Positions 1-6,298 are shown, counted from the stretch's first letter. The stretch: DNA of 8,975 nt from BRH-c25 sp035417425 (GCA_035417425.1 DAOLPD010000126.1:1-8975); one strand, 5' to 3'. The notes: generated from the sequence alone by a model not told the origin. Translations and numbers: made by a program.

Positions 1-1588
1 AAACATATCCGGCTTCTATCAAAGGACTCATGTACCTATAGAAAAATGTCAGAAGCAGAGTTCTTATATGTGCACCGTCTACATCGGCATCAGTCATCAT
101 TATTATCTTGCCGTATCTCATTTTTTCTATATTGAAATCGTCGCTTATACCGGCTCCAAAAGCTGTTATCATTGCTCTTATCATCTCGCTGTTCAATATT
201 CTGTCAAGCCGTGCTTTTTCTACGTTAAGTATTTTACCTCTCAACGGAAGTATTGCCTGATACCTTCGGTCCCTCCCCTGCTTTGCAGAACCTCCCGCAG
301 AATCTCCTTCAACTATATATATTTCACAAAGGCTGGGATCCCTCTCAGAGCAGTCTGCCAATTTACCGGGAAGTGTAGTGCTTTCCAGTACGTTTTTCCT
401 CCTTGTCAGCTCTCTTGCCTTTTTTGCTGCCTCCCTGGCCCTTGCTGCAGTCAGTGCTTTCTCGACAATAATTTTTGCGTTTGAAGGATTTTCTTCCAAA
501 AATGCTTCAAATTTTTCCACAACGATACTGTCAACTATTCCTCTGACCTCAGGGTTTCCAAGCTTTGTCTTGGTCTGTCCCTCAAACTGGGGGTCGGTAA
601 GTCTGATGCTGATTACGCATGACATTCCTTCTCTTACATCTTCTCCAATAAGATTGGTATCATTTTCTTTGAGAAATTTATATTTTCTTGCATAATCATT
701 TATCACTTTGGTTACAGCATTCTTGAAGCCGCTCATATGGCTTCCGCCTTCTAATGTGTTAATATTGTTCGCAAAGCTGAAAATACTCTCTGCATAACCG
801 TCATTATACTGAAGAGCTATTTCAACATCAACGTCGTCTTTTTTGGCTTCAAAATATATCGGCTCCTTATGAAGAACCTCTCTGTTCTTATTAAGATGCT
901 TAACAAAAGATATTATTCCGCCTTCATATTGAAAGGTCTTTTCTGTACCGTCCCTTTCATCTTTGAGAATTATTTTTATTCCTTTGTTAAGGAATGCAAG
1001 CTCTCTAAGCCTGTGTTCCAATATATCAAAGCTGTATTCCAGTTCATCGAATACTTCACTGTCTGGCTTGAAGGATACTCTTGATCCTGTGCTCTTTGTC
1101 GTACCGATGACTTTTAATTCTGTAACGGGAAAACCCCTTTCGTATCGCTGATGGTATATCTTACCGTCCCTTTTAACCTCGACCTCAAGCCATTCTGATA
1201 GAGCATTGACTACGGATACTCCGACACCGTGCAAACCGCCGGAAACCTTATAGCCTCCTCCTCCGAATTTACTTCCCGCATGAAGAACTGTAAGAGCTAC
1301 TTCTACTGCAGGTTTGTTAAGCTTTGGATGCATTCCTACCGGGAAACCTCTTCCGTCATCTTCGTTACTGATTGAATTATCAGGATGTATGGTTACTTTT
1401 ATATTTTTACAGGCACCTACCAATGCCTCATCAATGCTGTTGTCCACTACTTCCCAAACCAAATGATGAAGGCCCCTGCTGCCGGTGCTGCCTATATACA
1501 TTCCTGGTCTTTTTCTGACTGCTTCCAGTCCTTCAAGTACTTGAATCTGTTCCGCTTCATATGTGCCTTCAAACTTCTTTTCTTCCAT
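1..1588 (-). CDS. gyrB: DNA gyrase subunit B (partial, C-terminus cut by window edge)
   Basis: ATPase subunit of DNA gyrase, which with GyrA introduces negative supercoils and relieves positive supercoils ahead of replication forks. The open frame gives 529 residues and runs off the left edge; full-length family members have about 635-645, so roughly 110 residues are missing. The GHKL ATPase domain shows WEVVDNSIDEA (catalytic Glu46, Mg-binding Asn50), DDGRG (77-81) and GGLHGVG (117-123). A QTKTKLG motif follows in the transducer domain. The Toprim domain shows EGDSAGG (Glu427), PLRGK (448-452) and the metal-binding TDADVDG acidic triad (Asp500, 502, 504). The start ATG is preceded by AGAGGGGG at good spacing. 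It lies 13 nt after remB and is probably cotranscribed with it. The absence of an obvious ParE-type context and the presence of recF next door favour GyrB over ParE. No frameshift seen. Confidence 0.97.
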   Translation of the reverse strand, partial: MEEKKFEGTYEAEQIQVLEGLEAVRKRPGMYIGSTGSRGLHHLVWEVVDNSIDEALVGACKNIKVTIHPDNSISNEDDGRGFPVGMHPKLNKPAVEVALTVLHAGSKFGGGGYKVSGGLHGVGVSVVNALSEWLEVEVKRDGKIYHQRYERGFPVTELKVIGTTKSTGSRVSFKPDSEVFDELEYSFDILEHRLRELAFLNKGIKIILKDERDGTEKTFQYEGGIISFVKHLNKNREVLHKEPIYFEAKKDDVDVEIALQYNDGYAESIFSFANNINTLEGGSHMSGFKNAVTKVINDYARKYKFLKENDTNLIGEDVREGMSCVISIRLTDPQFEGQTKTKLGNPEVRGIVDSIVVEKFEAFLEENPSNAKIIVEKALTAARAREAAKKARELTRRKNVLESTTLPGKLADCSERDPSLCEIYIVEGDSAGGSAKQGRDRRYQAILPLRGKILNVEKARLDRILNSEMIRAMITAFGAGISDDFNIEKMRYGKIIMMTDADVDGAHIRTLLLTFFYRYMSPLIEAGYV

Positions 1589-1601
1589 TCCTATTCCCCC
1601 T

Positions 1602-1871
1602 CTACTTCAGCGATATGTCTTTTATGAATCCTGCTCTTTTATACAAGGTTACAGAAGAAATGGGAGACAAATATATTATTGTCTTTTTGTTCTTTTCCGT
1701 CAGTATAACGGACTTTTCTTCATCCTCTGATATTTTTCTTATAAAGCCCTCATCCTCTGCAGTCTTTAAAAACTCTTTCGTAATACTGGATGTGCTGCTG
1801 GATTCTATATCCATTATTGAAATTATATCCTTCAGAGATATTACAACATCTCCTCCAAGATGCATAAACAT
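1602..1871 (-). CDS. remB: RemB/YaaB-type DUF370 regulatory protein
   Basis: 89-residue protein of the DUF370 family, called extracellular matrix regulatory protein RemB (YaaB in Bacillus subtilis, also located between recF and gyrB). The N-terminus MFMHLGGDVVI, the central DIESSSTSSITKEFL and the C-terminal YLSPISSVTLYKRA match the YaaB group rather than the RemA group. Related RemA is a DNA-binding activator of matrix genes; the role of RemB is much less clear, so a regulatory function here is family-based inference. The start is supported by AAGGGAGGA 8 nt upstream and by the conserved position of HLGG near residue 4. The 81-nt gap back to recF is the largest between left-hand genes apart from those around dnaN, and contains a possible promoter. 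Confidence 0.9.
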   Translation of the reverse strand: MFMHLGGDVVISLKDIISIMDIESSSTSSITKEFLKTAEDEGFIRKISEDEEKSVILTEKNKKTIIYLSPISSVTLYKRAGFIKDISLK

Positions 1872-1922
1872 TAACTTGTCCTCCCTTGCATCCTTATTAA
1901 CTTATCCTGTTCATACCATATT

Positions 1923-1928
1923 ATTATA
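1923..1928 (-). promoter_or_regulatory. Possible -10 element for remB-gyrB
   Basis: On the minus strand a perfect TATAAT lies about 50 nt upstream of the remB start, in the 81-nt recF-remB gap. There is no convincing -35 at 16-18 bp, and the preceding bases (GGT) are only a partial extended -10. It could give gyrB an input separate from the dnaN-recF transcript. Weak evidence. Confidence 0.3.
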
Positions 1929-1952
1929 ACCTTTTCTGAATAAAACTAAAAG

Positions 1953-3059
1953 CTAATCTTTTACTATCGTCCCGCTCTCTACTTTATATATCCGGGATCC
2001 TTCAAGCATAAGACTTTCAAGATATTCCACATTGGTACAGGTAATGATTGCCTGCATATCTTTAATAAATTCAATCAGGTATTTTTGCCGTTCCGCATCA
2101 AGCTCTGAAAAAACATCATCCAGCAGAAGTACAGGCAGCTCTCCCGTCTCTTCTTTCATATATTTGAGTTCTGATATTTTTAATGAGAGAAGGGTTGTCC
2201 TCTGTTGACCCTGGGATGAATATGTTTTAACCTCTGTTCCATTGATAAAGAATAATATATCATCCCTATGGGGTCCTTTGTGTGTAACGCTTCTTCTCAT
2301 ATCAGCATTAATGTGGTTTTCCAAGGCACTGATAAAATTCTCTTTTATTTCCTTTTCTGAATTATTACAATACTTTATTGACGAATTATATTTAATATCC
2401 AGCTTTTCTTTTCCGTTGGATATTTTTTTATGAATATCAGCTGCCATACAGCATATGCTGCATATGAAATCTTGTCTCGCTTTTATTATCCTGGTACCAA
2501 AATCAGCTAATTGTTCGTTCCATACATCTATGGTCTTAAGAATGCTTGAATTTGTTCTTGCTTCTTCAAGCAGGTTATTTCTCTGTTCAAGTGTCCTGAG
2601 ATACTGAACCAGATTATAATAATAACCCGGTTTTACCTGTGATAGTATTATGTCAATGAATCTTCTTCTTTCAACAGGCCCCTCCTTTATTATCTTCATA
2701 TGGTCGGGAGAAAAAATGACAGTATTAAGATTTCCTATCAATTCTCCTATCTTAAACAACCTTATTCCGTTCTTTTTAATTTGTTTTTTAAGGCTTTTAT
2801 TTAAATATATTTCTATTCTCTCTTCTTCTTCTTTTTGATAATCTATTCTTATTCTAGCATCTTCACTATTCCATCTGATAAGCTCCATGTCTTTTTGTGT
2901 CCGGTGAGATTTGCCGGTAGACGCCATATATATGGATTCTATTATATTGGTTTTTCCCTGTGCGTTCTGGCCGTAAAATATATTAACTCCTTTGCCCAGC
3001 TCAATATCAAGCTCTTTATAGTTTCTGAAATTCTTCAAATCAATCCTTTTTATATACAA
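1953..3059 (-). CDS. recF: DNA replication and repair protein RecF
   Basis: SMC-like ABC ATPase that binds gapped DNA and helps load RecA with RecO and RecR. With the TTG start chosen here the protein has 368 residues, normal for the family. Walker A GQNAQGKT is at 30-37, the ABC signature SQGQQRT at 282-288, and Walker B with D-loop VLLLDDVFSELD at 310-321. The open frame extends 3 codons further to GTG at 3068, but that GTG abuts the AGGGG ribosome site with no spacer. TTG at 3059 has AGGGG 8 nt upstream and yields MYIKRIDLKNFRNY, the usual RecF N-terminus. It lies 21 nt after yaaA and is very likely cotranscribed with it. Product certain; start very likely. Confidence 0.97.
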   Translation of the reverse strand: MYIKRIDLKNFRNYKELDIELGKGVNIFYGQNAQGKTNIIESIYMASTGKSHRTQKDMELIRWNSEDARIRIDYQKEEEERIEIYLNKSLKKQIKKNGIRLFKIGELIGNLNTVIFSPDHMKIIKEGPVERRRFIDIILSQVKPGYYYNLVQYLRTLEQRNNLLEEARTNSSILKTIDVWNEQLADFGTRIIKARQDFICSICCMAADIHKKISNGKEKLDIKYNSSIKYCNNSEKEIKENFISALENHINADMRRSVTHKGPHRDDILFFINGTEVKTYSSQGQQRTTLLSLKISELKYMKEETGELPVLLLDDVFSELDAERQKYLIEFIKDMQAIITCTNVEYLESLMLEGSRIYKVESGTIVKD

Positions 3060-3080
3060 TATAAGCACCCCTATAATTTA

Positions 3081-3287
3081 TTAGATAAGCTTGATTTCTT
3101 CGCCAAAAACCTCTATAACATCTCCCCTGCGGAGCTTTTTGCCCCTTGCCTTCTCTGTATTTCCGTTAACCTTTACCAATCCGTCCATAATCATATTCTT
3201 TGCCTCTCCGCCGGATCCTGCAATATTTTCAAACTTCAAGAACTGATCTAGCTTAATAAAATCTGTTTCTATTTTTGTTTCTCTCAT
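3081..3287 (-). CDS. yaaA: S4-domain RNA-binding protein YaaA
   Basis: Small S4-domain protein of 68 residues, made almost entirely of the S4 alpha-L RNA-binding fold. Visible hallmarks are IKLDQFLKF near the N-terminus, SGGEAKNMIMDGLVKVNG in the middle and RGDVIEVFG near the end. The family is found between dnaN and recF throughout Bacillota and has been linked to ribosome assembly; the exact RNA target cannot be told from sequence. Note that this is not the unrelated E. coli peroxide-response YaaA. The ribosome site is modest (GAGAGTG, 7 nt before ATG). A strong hairpin separates it from dnaN, so it may be expressed below dnaN. Confidence 0.92.
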   Translation of the reverse strand: MRETKIETDFIKLDQFLKFENIAGSGGEAKNMIMDGLVKVNGNTEKARGKKLRRGDVIEVFGEEIKLI

Positions 3288-3312
3288 AGTATCACTCTCT
3301 TCTCTTTTAACT

Positions 3313-3352
3313 AAAGGGCTGCTGCGAAATATGGTTTTGCAGCAGCCCCTTT
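3313..3352 (-). terminator. Strong hairpin between dnaN and yaaA, possible attenuator
   Basis: A perfect 10-bp stem GGGCTGCTGC/GCAGCAGCCC is extended inward by a G.T plus three A-T pairs, leaving a 5-nt loop, and outward by AAA/TTT past one bulged C. It begins four bases after the dnaN stop codon. In the dnaN reading direction it is followed by TTTAGTTAAAA, a poor uridine tract. It is therefore best read as a leaky terminator or an mRNA-end-stabilising or processing element rather than a full stop. Confidence 0.55.
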
Positions 3353-3355
3353 AAT

Positions 3356-4462
3356 TTAGTTGTTCTTTTTGAACCTTGCAGGAAGAACCAGATACAGGTA
3401 ATCCTCATCCTTAACAGGTCTTATAATGCTTGGGCTTACGTTTGTAGTGAATTCTATTGTTATTTCTTCGCTTTCTATCACTTTAAGCACATCTATGAAA
3501 TACTTTGCGTTAAATGCAATTTCTATATCGTTTCCTTCTTTTTGTACTTTAAGTTCCTCGTGTACATCACCATTCTGCGAATTGGACATAATAACCATCA
3601 TATCATCGTTTATTTCAAATTTTATCATATTATTGCTGGAGTCTCTTGCAAATAAAGCTGCTCTGTCGCATGCCTCCATAAGCAGGTTTGAAGATACCTT
3701 TATTTTTATTTTATATTCTGCAGGTATTATCTGTTTATAGTTTATGAATTCCCCTTCTAAAAGTCTTGATACTATTATTGTATCCTCAATTTGAACCTGA
3801 ATGTGGTTTTTTGAAAAATATATGTTTACGTTATCTTCACTTTCATTTATTATTTTTCCTATCTCAGACAAGGTTTTTCCAGGAATAACGGCTTTAAAAT
3901 CATTATCATTCATAATAATATTATTCTTTACCGCCATTCTGAAACCATCAAGAGCCACCATAGTAAGTTCTTTACCTGCTACGTCAAAAAGTACTCCTGT
4001 TAGTATTGGCCTGACTTCATCAGTGGATACTGCAAATATCGTCTTTTTTATCATATCCTTTAGAACATTTTGTTTAATTGTGATTCCGTTCTCCTTTTTC
4101 ACGACCGGAAGATCGGGATATTCATCATAAGAAAGAGTAACAATCTTGAATTTTGAGCCTTCGCTTTTTATGCTGACAAAATTTCCTTCTGCTGTTTCTA
4201 TTTCTATATCTGAATCGGGAAGTTTTCTGACTATGTCTCCTACCATTCTTGAAGACAGCACAACTTTGCCGGGTTCAATAACATCAACATTTGATACTGT
4301 TTCTATTCCTATTTCGAGATCTGTTGCCGTAAGCTTAAGCTTGCCGCCTTTTGCATCAAAAAGAATTCCTTCCAATATAGGAAGAGTGGTTTTTGAAGGA
4401 ACTGCTTTTTGAACTACATTTATGGATTCCAATAATGTAGATTTTGTAGTTATTATTTTCAT
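3356..4462 (-). CDS. dnaN: DNA polymerase III beta subunit (sliding clamp)
   Basis: Ring-shaped processivity clamp that tethers the replicative polymerase and other factors to DNA. The 368 residues match the family length, made of three repeated clamp domains (about 1-125, 126-245, 246-368). Typical segments are seen: MKIITTKSTLLESINVVQKAV at the start (N-terminal domain), TLPILEGILF, VALDGFRMAV in domain 2, and LVLPARF near the C-terminus, the region lining the partner-binding pocket. The ATG has a strong GGAGG exactly 9 nt upstream, and that 9-nt spacer is itself a perfect DnaA box. The gene follows dnaA by 228 nt of origin DNA. A hairpin lies just after its stop codon. Confidence 0.98.
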   Translation of the reverse strand: MKIITTKSTLLESINVVQKAVPSKTTLPILEGILFDAKGGKLKLTATDLEIGIETVSNVDVIEPGKVVLSSRMVGDIVRKLPDSDIEIETAEGNFVSIKSEGSKFKIVTLSYDEYPDLPVVKKENGITIKQNVLKDMIKKTIFAVSTDEVRPILTGVLFDVAGKELTMVALDGFRMAVKNNIIMNDNDFKAVIPGKTLSEIGKIINESEDNVNIYFSKNHIQVQIEDTIIVSRLLEGEFINYKQIIPAEYKIKIKVSSNLLMEACDRAALFARDSSNNMIKFEINDDMMVIMSNSQNGDVHEELKVQKEGNDIEIAFNAKYFIDVLKVIESEEITIEFTTNVSPSIIRPVKDEDYLYLVLPARFKKNN

Positions 4463-4471
4463 TGTGGATAA
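4463..4471 (-). promoter_or_regulatory. Perfect DnaA box TTATCCACA in dnaN translation start
   Basis: Exact match to the consensus 9-mer, read on the minus strand. It occupies precisely the spacer between the dnaN GGAGG (4472-4476) and its ATG (4460-4462). It lies on the far side of the A/T unwinding tract from the trio-proximal box, so bound DnaA would bracket the unwinding element. Confidence 0.85.
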
Positions 4472-4481
4472 CCTCCGATAC

Positions 4482-4513
4482 TTATTTTAATATAATATAA
4501 TAAAATAATTTTA
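4482..4513. other. DNA unwinding element (32-bp pure A/T tract)
   Basis: An uninterrupted run of A and T directly next to the DnaA-trio array and between two DnaA boxes. Position and composition fit the duplex unwinding element of a Bacillota basal origin. Confidence 0.75.
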
Positions 4514-4529
4514 GTAGTAATAGTAGTAG
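4512..4529 (+). promoter_or_regulatory. DnaA-trio array (six trinucleotides)
   Basis: Plus strand reads TAG-TAG-TAA-TAG-TAG-TAG; read 3' to 5' this is GAT-GAT-GAT-AAT-GAT-GAT, fitting the DnaA-trio consensus 3'-(G/A)A(T/A). It is separated by the 4-nt GTGC spacer from a DnaA box (4534-4542) and merges on the other side into the A/T tract. In B. subtilis such trios load DnaA onto one strand to open the origin. Order box, GC-containing spacer, trios, A/T tract, going from dnaA to dnaN, is as expected. Confidence 0.85.
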
Positions 4530-4533
4530 GTGC

Positions 4534-4542
4534 TGTTGATAA
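4534..4542 (-). promoter_or_regulatory. DnaA box variant TTATCAACA next to the trios
   Basis: One mismatch from TTATNCACA (A instead of C at position 6). Its placement beside the trio array makes it the likely anchor box from which a DnaA filament extends. An identical 9-mer occurs at 6262-6270 on the minus strand. Confidence 0.75.
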
Positions 4543-4690
4543 GTGCAAAAACCCCAAAGCCCCTGCTTTAAGAAAGAATACGTATGTTTACAATCTGTGG
4601 AGTTTATGAAGAAATTCTGTTGATAGAAAAGTATAACTAAAATAATTAAAAAACTTATAAACAGGTTATTAATATTATATCAACAGGATA
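4543..4690. other. Rest of dnaA-dnaN origin segment, with further DnaA-box-like words
   Basis: Non-coding DNA between the trio-side box and the dnaA stop codon. It holds TTATAAACA (4655-4663, plus; one mismatch from the DnaA box), CTATCAACA (4618-4626, minus; two mismatches) and ATATCAACA (4677-4685, plus; two mismatches). A small AAAGC/GCTTT hairpin in minus orientation, followed by GGGGTTTTT, lies at 4548-4571 and is too weak to call a terminator, so dnaA and dnaN may be cotranscribed. Confidence 0.6.
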
Positions 4691-6022
4691 TTAACCTTCA
4701 ATTTTGCTTTTTAACTCCTCCAGAACGGATTTTAACTGAGAGTCAATTTTTATATCGGAGGATATTTTTTCATATGCATGCATTATTGTTGTATGGTCTC
4801 TGCCGAATTCTTCACCTATCCGCGGTAAGGAAAGATCTGTAAGCTCTCTGCAGAGGTACATTGCAATCTGCCTTGGCAATACTACGGATTTGTTTCTTTT
4901 TTTTGCATTGAAATCCTCAGTTTTTAAATTGTAATAACTTCCTACAACATCTTTTATAGTTGAGGGAGTAACCTTTTTTGGTTTTGAGTTTGATAATATA
5001 TCCTTTAAAGCTTCATTTGCAAGTTCTTCATTAATTTCACCGTTTGTAAGGGAAGAATATGCCACAACCCTTATCAATGCTCCTTCAAGCTCTCTGATAT
5101 TTGAATGGATTTTTTTTGCAATAAGCAGCATAACATCATCAGATATCGAAAGATTCTCTGATTTTGCTTTTTTTCTTAATATAGCGATTCTGGTTTCCAG
5201 ATCCGGAGGTTGTATATCGGCTATCAAACCCTGTTCAAATCTTGATCTGAGCCTTTCTTCCAGGGTTCTTATTTCCTTAGGAGGCCTATCGCTGGATATG
5301 ATTATTTGTTTGTTAGCCTCATACAGAGAATTAAAGGTGTGGAAGAATTCCTCCTGGGTGCTTTCTTTTCCGGCTATGAACTGTATATCATCTATTAAAA
5401 GCACGTCTACATTTCTGTATTTGCTTCTGAATTCGTTATTTCTGTCGTCTCTGATGGAATTTATAAGTTCGTTTGTAAAGGTTTCTGAAGAAATATAAAC
5501 GACCTTGGATCTTATATTCTGTTTAAGTATGTAGTGGCCTATTGCATGCATAAGGTGGGTCTTGCCCAATCCGACCCCTCCATATATGAAAAGGGGATTA
5601 TACGCTTTGGCAGGTGATTCTGCTACAGCAACAGAGGCTGCATGAGCAAGACGGTTACTGTTTCCTATTACAAAGGTTTCAAAAGTATATTTAGGGTTCA
5701 AAGAGGAATTGACGGATTCCTCAGATTGATTTATTTCAGACCGTTCTGTCATTATAGATGTAAAATTCTCTTCGGAGGGAATGATCAACCTTATATCGTA
5801 ATATTCAGAGGTAACCTGTTTTAATGCATTTTTTATCAACTTGCTGTATCTTGCTTCAAGTATGCCTTTTGTAAAATCATCCGGCACAGAGAATGTAATA
5901 AGATTTTCCCTTATAGAAACAGGTTGTATGGCTTTAAGCCAGGTATTAAAGCTTACCTCTGTCAATTCAACCTTAATTACGTTTAAAGTTTTTTCCCAGA
6001 TTTCAACTAATTGAGAATACAT
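4691..6022 (-). CDS. dnaA: Chromosomal replication initiator protein DnaA
   Basis: AAA+ ATPase that binds DnaA boxes, assembles on the origin and opens it, and recruits the helicase. 443 residues, normal for Bacillota. Domain I (about 1-80) carries the interaction fold, including EVSFNTWL; domain II is a short linker (about 85-110). Domain III shows Walker A GGVGLGKT (148-155), Walker B LLIDDIQF (208-215), sensor 1 SSDRPP (243-248), the arginine-finger stretch RLRSRFEQGL (257-266) and sensor 2 NIRELEGAL (308-316). Domain IV has RNKSVVLPRQIAMYLCREL and the DnaA signature GRDHTTIMHAYEKI (407-420). ATG is preceded by a perfect AAGGAGG with 6-nt spacing. DnaA-binding sites on both sides suggest autoregulation as well as initiation. 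No clear promoter could be chosen upstream; the leader holds a 12-bp palindrome. Confidence 0.99.
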   Translation of the reverse strand: MYSQLVEIWEKTLNVIKVELTEVSFNTWLKAIQPVSIRENLITFSVPDDFTKGILEARYSKLIKNALKQVTSEYYDIRLIIPSEENFTSIMTERSEINQSEESVNSSLNPKYTFETFVIGNSNRLAHAASVAVAESPAKAYNPLFIYGGVGLGKTHLMHAIGHYILKQNIRSKVVYISSETFTNELINSIRDDRNNEFRSKYRNVDVLLIDDIQFIAGKESTQEEFFHTFNSLYEANKQIIISSDRPPKEIRTLEERLRSRFEQGLIADIQPPDLETRIAILRKKAKSENLSISDDVMLLIAKKIHSNIRELEGALIRVVAYSSLTNGEINEELANEALKDILSNSKPKKVTPSTIKDVVGSYYNLKTEDFNAKKRNKSVVLPRQIAMYLCRELTDLSLPRIGEEFGRDHTTIMHAYEKISSDIKIDSQLKSVLEELKSKIEG

Positions 6023-6059
6023 AGAATGCCTCCTTAACCGATAATTCTCTTCATTCCTA

Positions 6060-6071
6060 TGTCTCGAGACA
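6060..6071. repeat. 12-bp perfect palindrome in dnaA leader
   Basis: TGTCTCGAGACA is a perfect palindrome, 37 bp upstream of the dnaA start and about 25 bp before its Shine-Dalgarno. It is far more GC-rich than its surroundings. Could be an operator or an mRNA leader element; I do not recognise it as a known binding site. Confidence 0.55.
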
Positions 6072-6127
6072 GGTATATGGAAAATTGCGGTGTAAATTTC
6101 TAAGTATGAATAAAAATGTGATTAACT

Positions 6128-6193
6128 TGTTAATATATACTGTAAATATTGTTAATATAATCTGTATAAGATGTTAATATAAACAAACGTATC
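6128..6193 (+). repeat. Three tandem 22-bp repeats with core TGTTAATATA
   Basis: The 10-mer TGTTAATATA starts at 6128, 6150 and 6172, exactly 22 bp apart. The first two units also share CTGTA at the same internal offset (6140 and 6162); the third unit differs in its second half. The reverse complement of the core, ATATTAACA, is two changes from a DnaA box (positions 1 and 6). A perfect inverted pair ATTAAC/GTTAAT (6121-6134) overlaps the first unit. Confidence 0.7.
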
Positions 6194-6200
6194 TATCAGA

Positions 6201-6209
6201 TTATTGACA
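6201..6209 (+). promoter_or_regulatory. Near-consensus DnaA box TTATTGACA
   Basis: One mismatch from TTATNCACA (G at position 6), at the dnaA-proximal edge of the box cluster. Its TTGACA could mimic a -35, but no -10 follows at proper spacing. Confidence 0.4.
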
Positions 6210-6222
6210 ATAAAATAGAAGT

Positions 6223-6231
6223 TAATACACA
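6223..6231 (+). promoter_or_regulatory. Near-consensus DnaA box TAATACACA
   Basis: One mismatch from TTATNCACA (A at position 2), 17 bp from the next box in the same orientation. Confidence 0.45.
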
Positions 6232-6239
6232 CAAACAGG

Positions 6240-6248
6240 TTATACACA
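6240..6248 (+). promoter_or_regulatory. DnaA box TTATACACA
   Basis: Exact match to TTATNCACA, same orientation as the next box, 11 bp start to start. Confidence 0.85.
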
Positions 6249-6250
6249 AA

Positions 6251-6259
6251 TTATGCACA
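6251..6259 (+). promoter_or_regulatory. DnaA box TTATGCACA
   Basis: Exact match to TTATNCACA, 11 bp after the previous box, so both lie on nearly the same face of the helix. Confidence 0.85.
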
Positions 6260-6261
6260 GT

Positions 6262-6270
6262 TGTTGATAA
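6262..6270 (-). promoter_or_regulatory. DnaA box variant TTATCAACA
   Basis: Opposite orientation, 11 bp after the previous box. One mismatch from consensus, and identical to the box beside the DnaA-trios at 4534-4542. Confidence 0.65.
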
Positions 6271-6289
6271 CTTCAGTAAATATGCCGAG

Positions 6290-6298
6290 TTATACACA
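6290..6298 (+). promoter_or_regulatory. DnaA box TTATACACA
   Basis: Exact match to TTATNCACA and the last box on the rpmH side of the cluster. Confidence 0.85.

Noticed and set aside
68..1627. Plus-strand frames opposite gyrB and remB
   Set aside because: Cysteine- and aromatic-rich nonsense translations antisense to strongly conserved genes; no ribosome sites.
1944..1961. TAAAAG/CTTTTA hairpin over the recF stop codon as a terminator
   Set aside because: Six mostly A-T pairs and no strong uridine run; too weak to claim.
4520..4548. Possible dnaN promoter on the minus strand: TTGCAC, 17 bp, TACTAT
   Set aside because: Only 3/6 and 4/6 matches, and the bases are already explained by the DnaA box and trio array. 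Dual use is possible but unsupported.
4595..4603. TGTGGAGTT as a DnaA box
   Set aside because: Its reverse complement has three mismatches from the consensus.
6204..6232. TTGACA at 6204 as a plus-strand -35 element
   Set aside because: No acceptable -10 at 16-18 bp; the hexamer is part of a near-consensus DnaA box.
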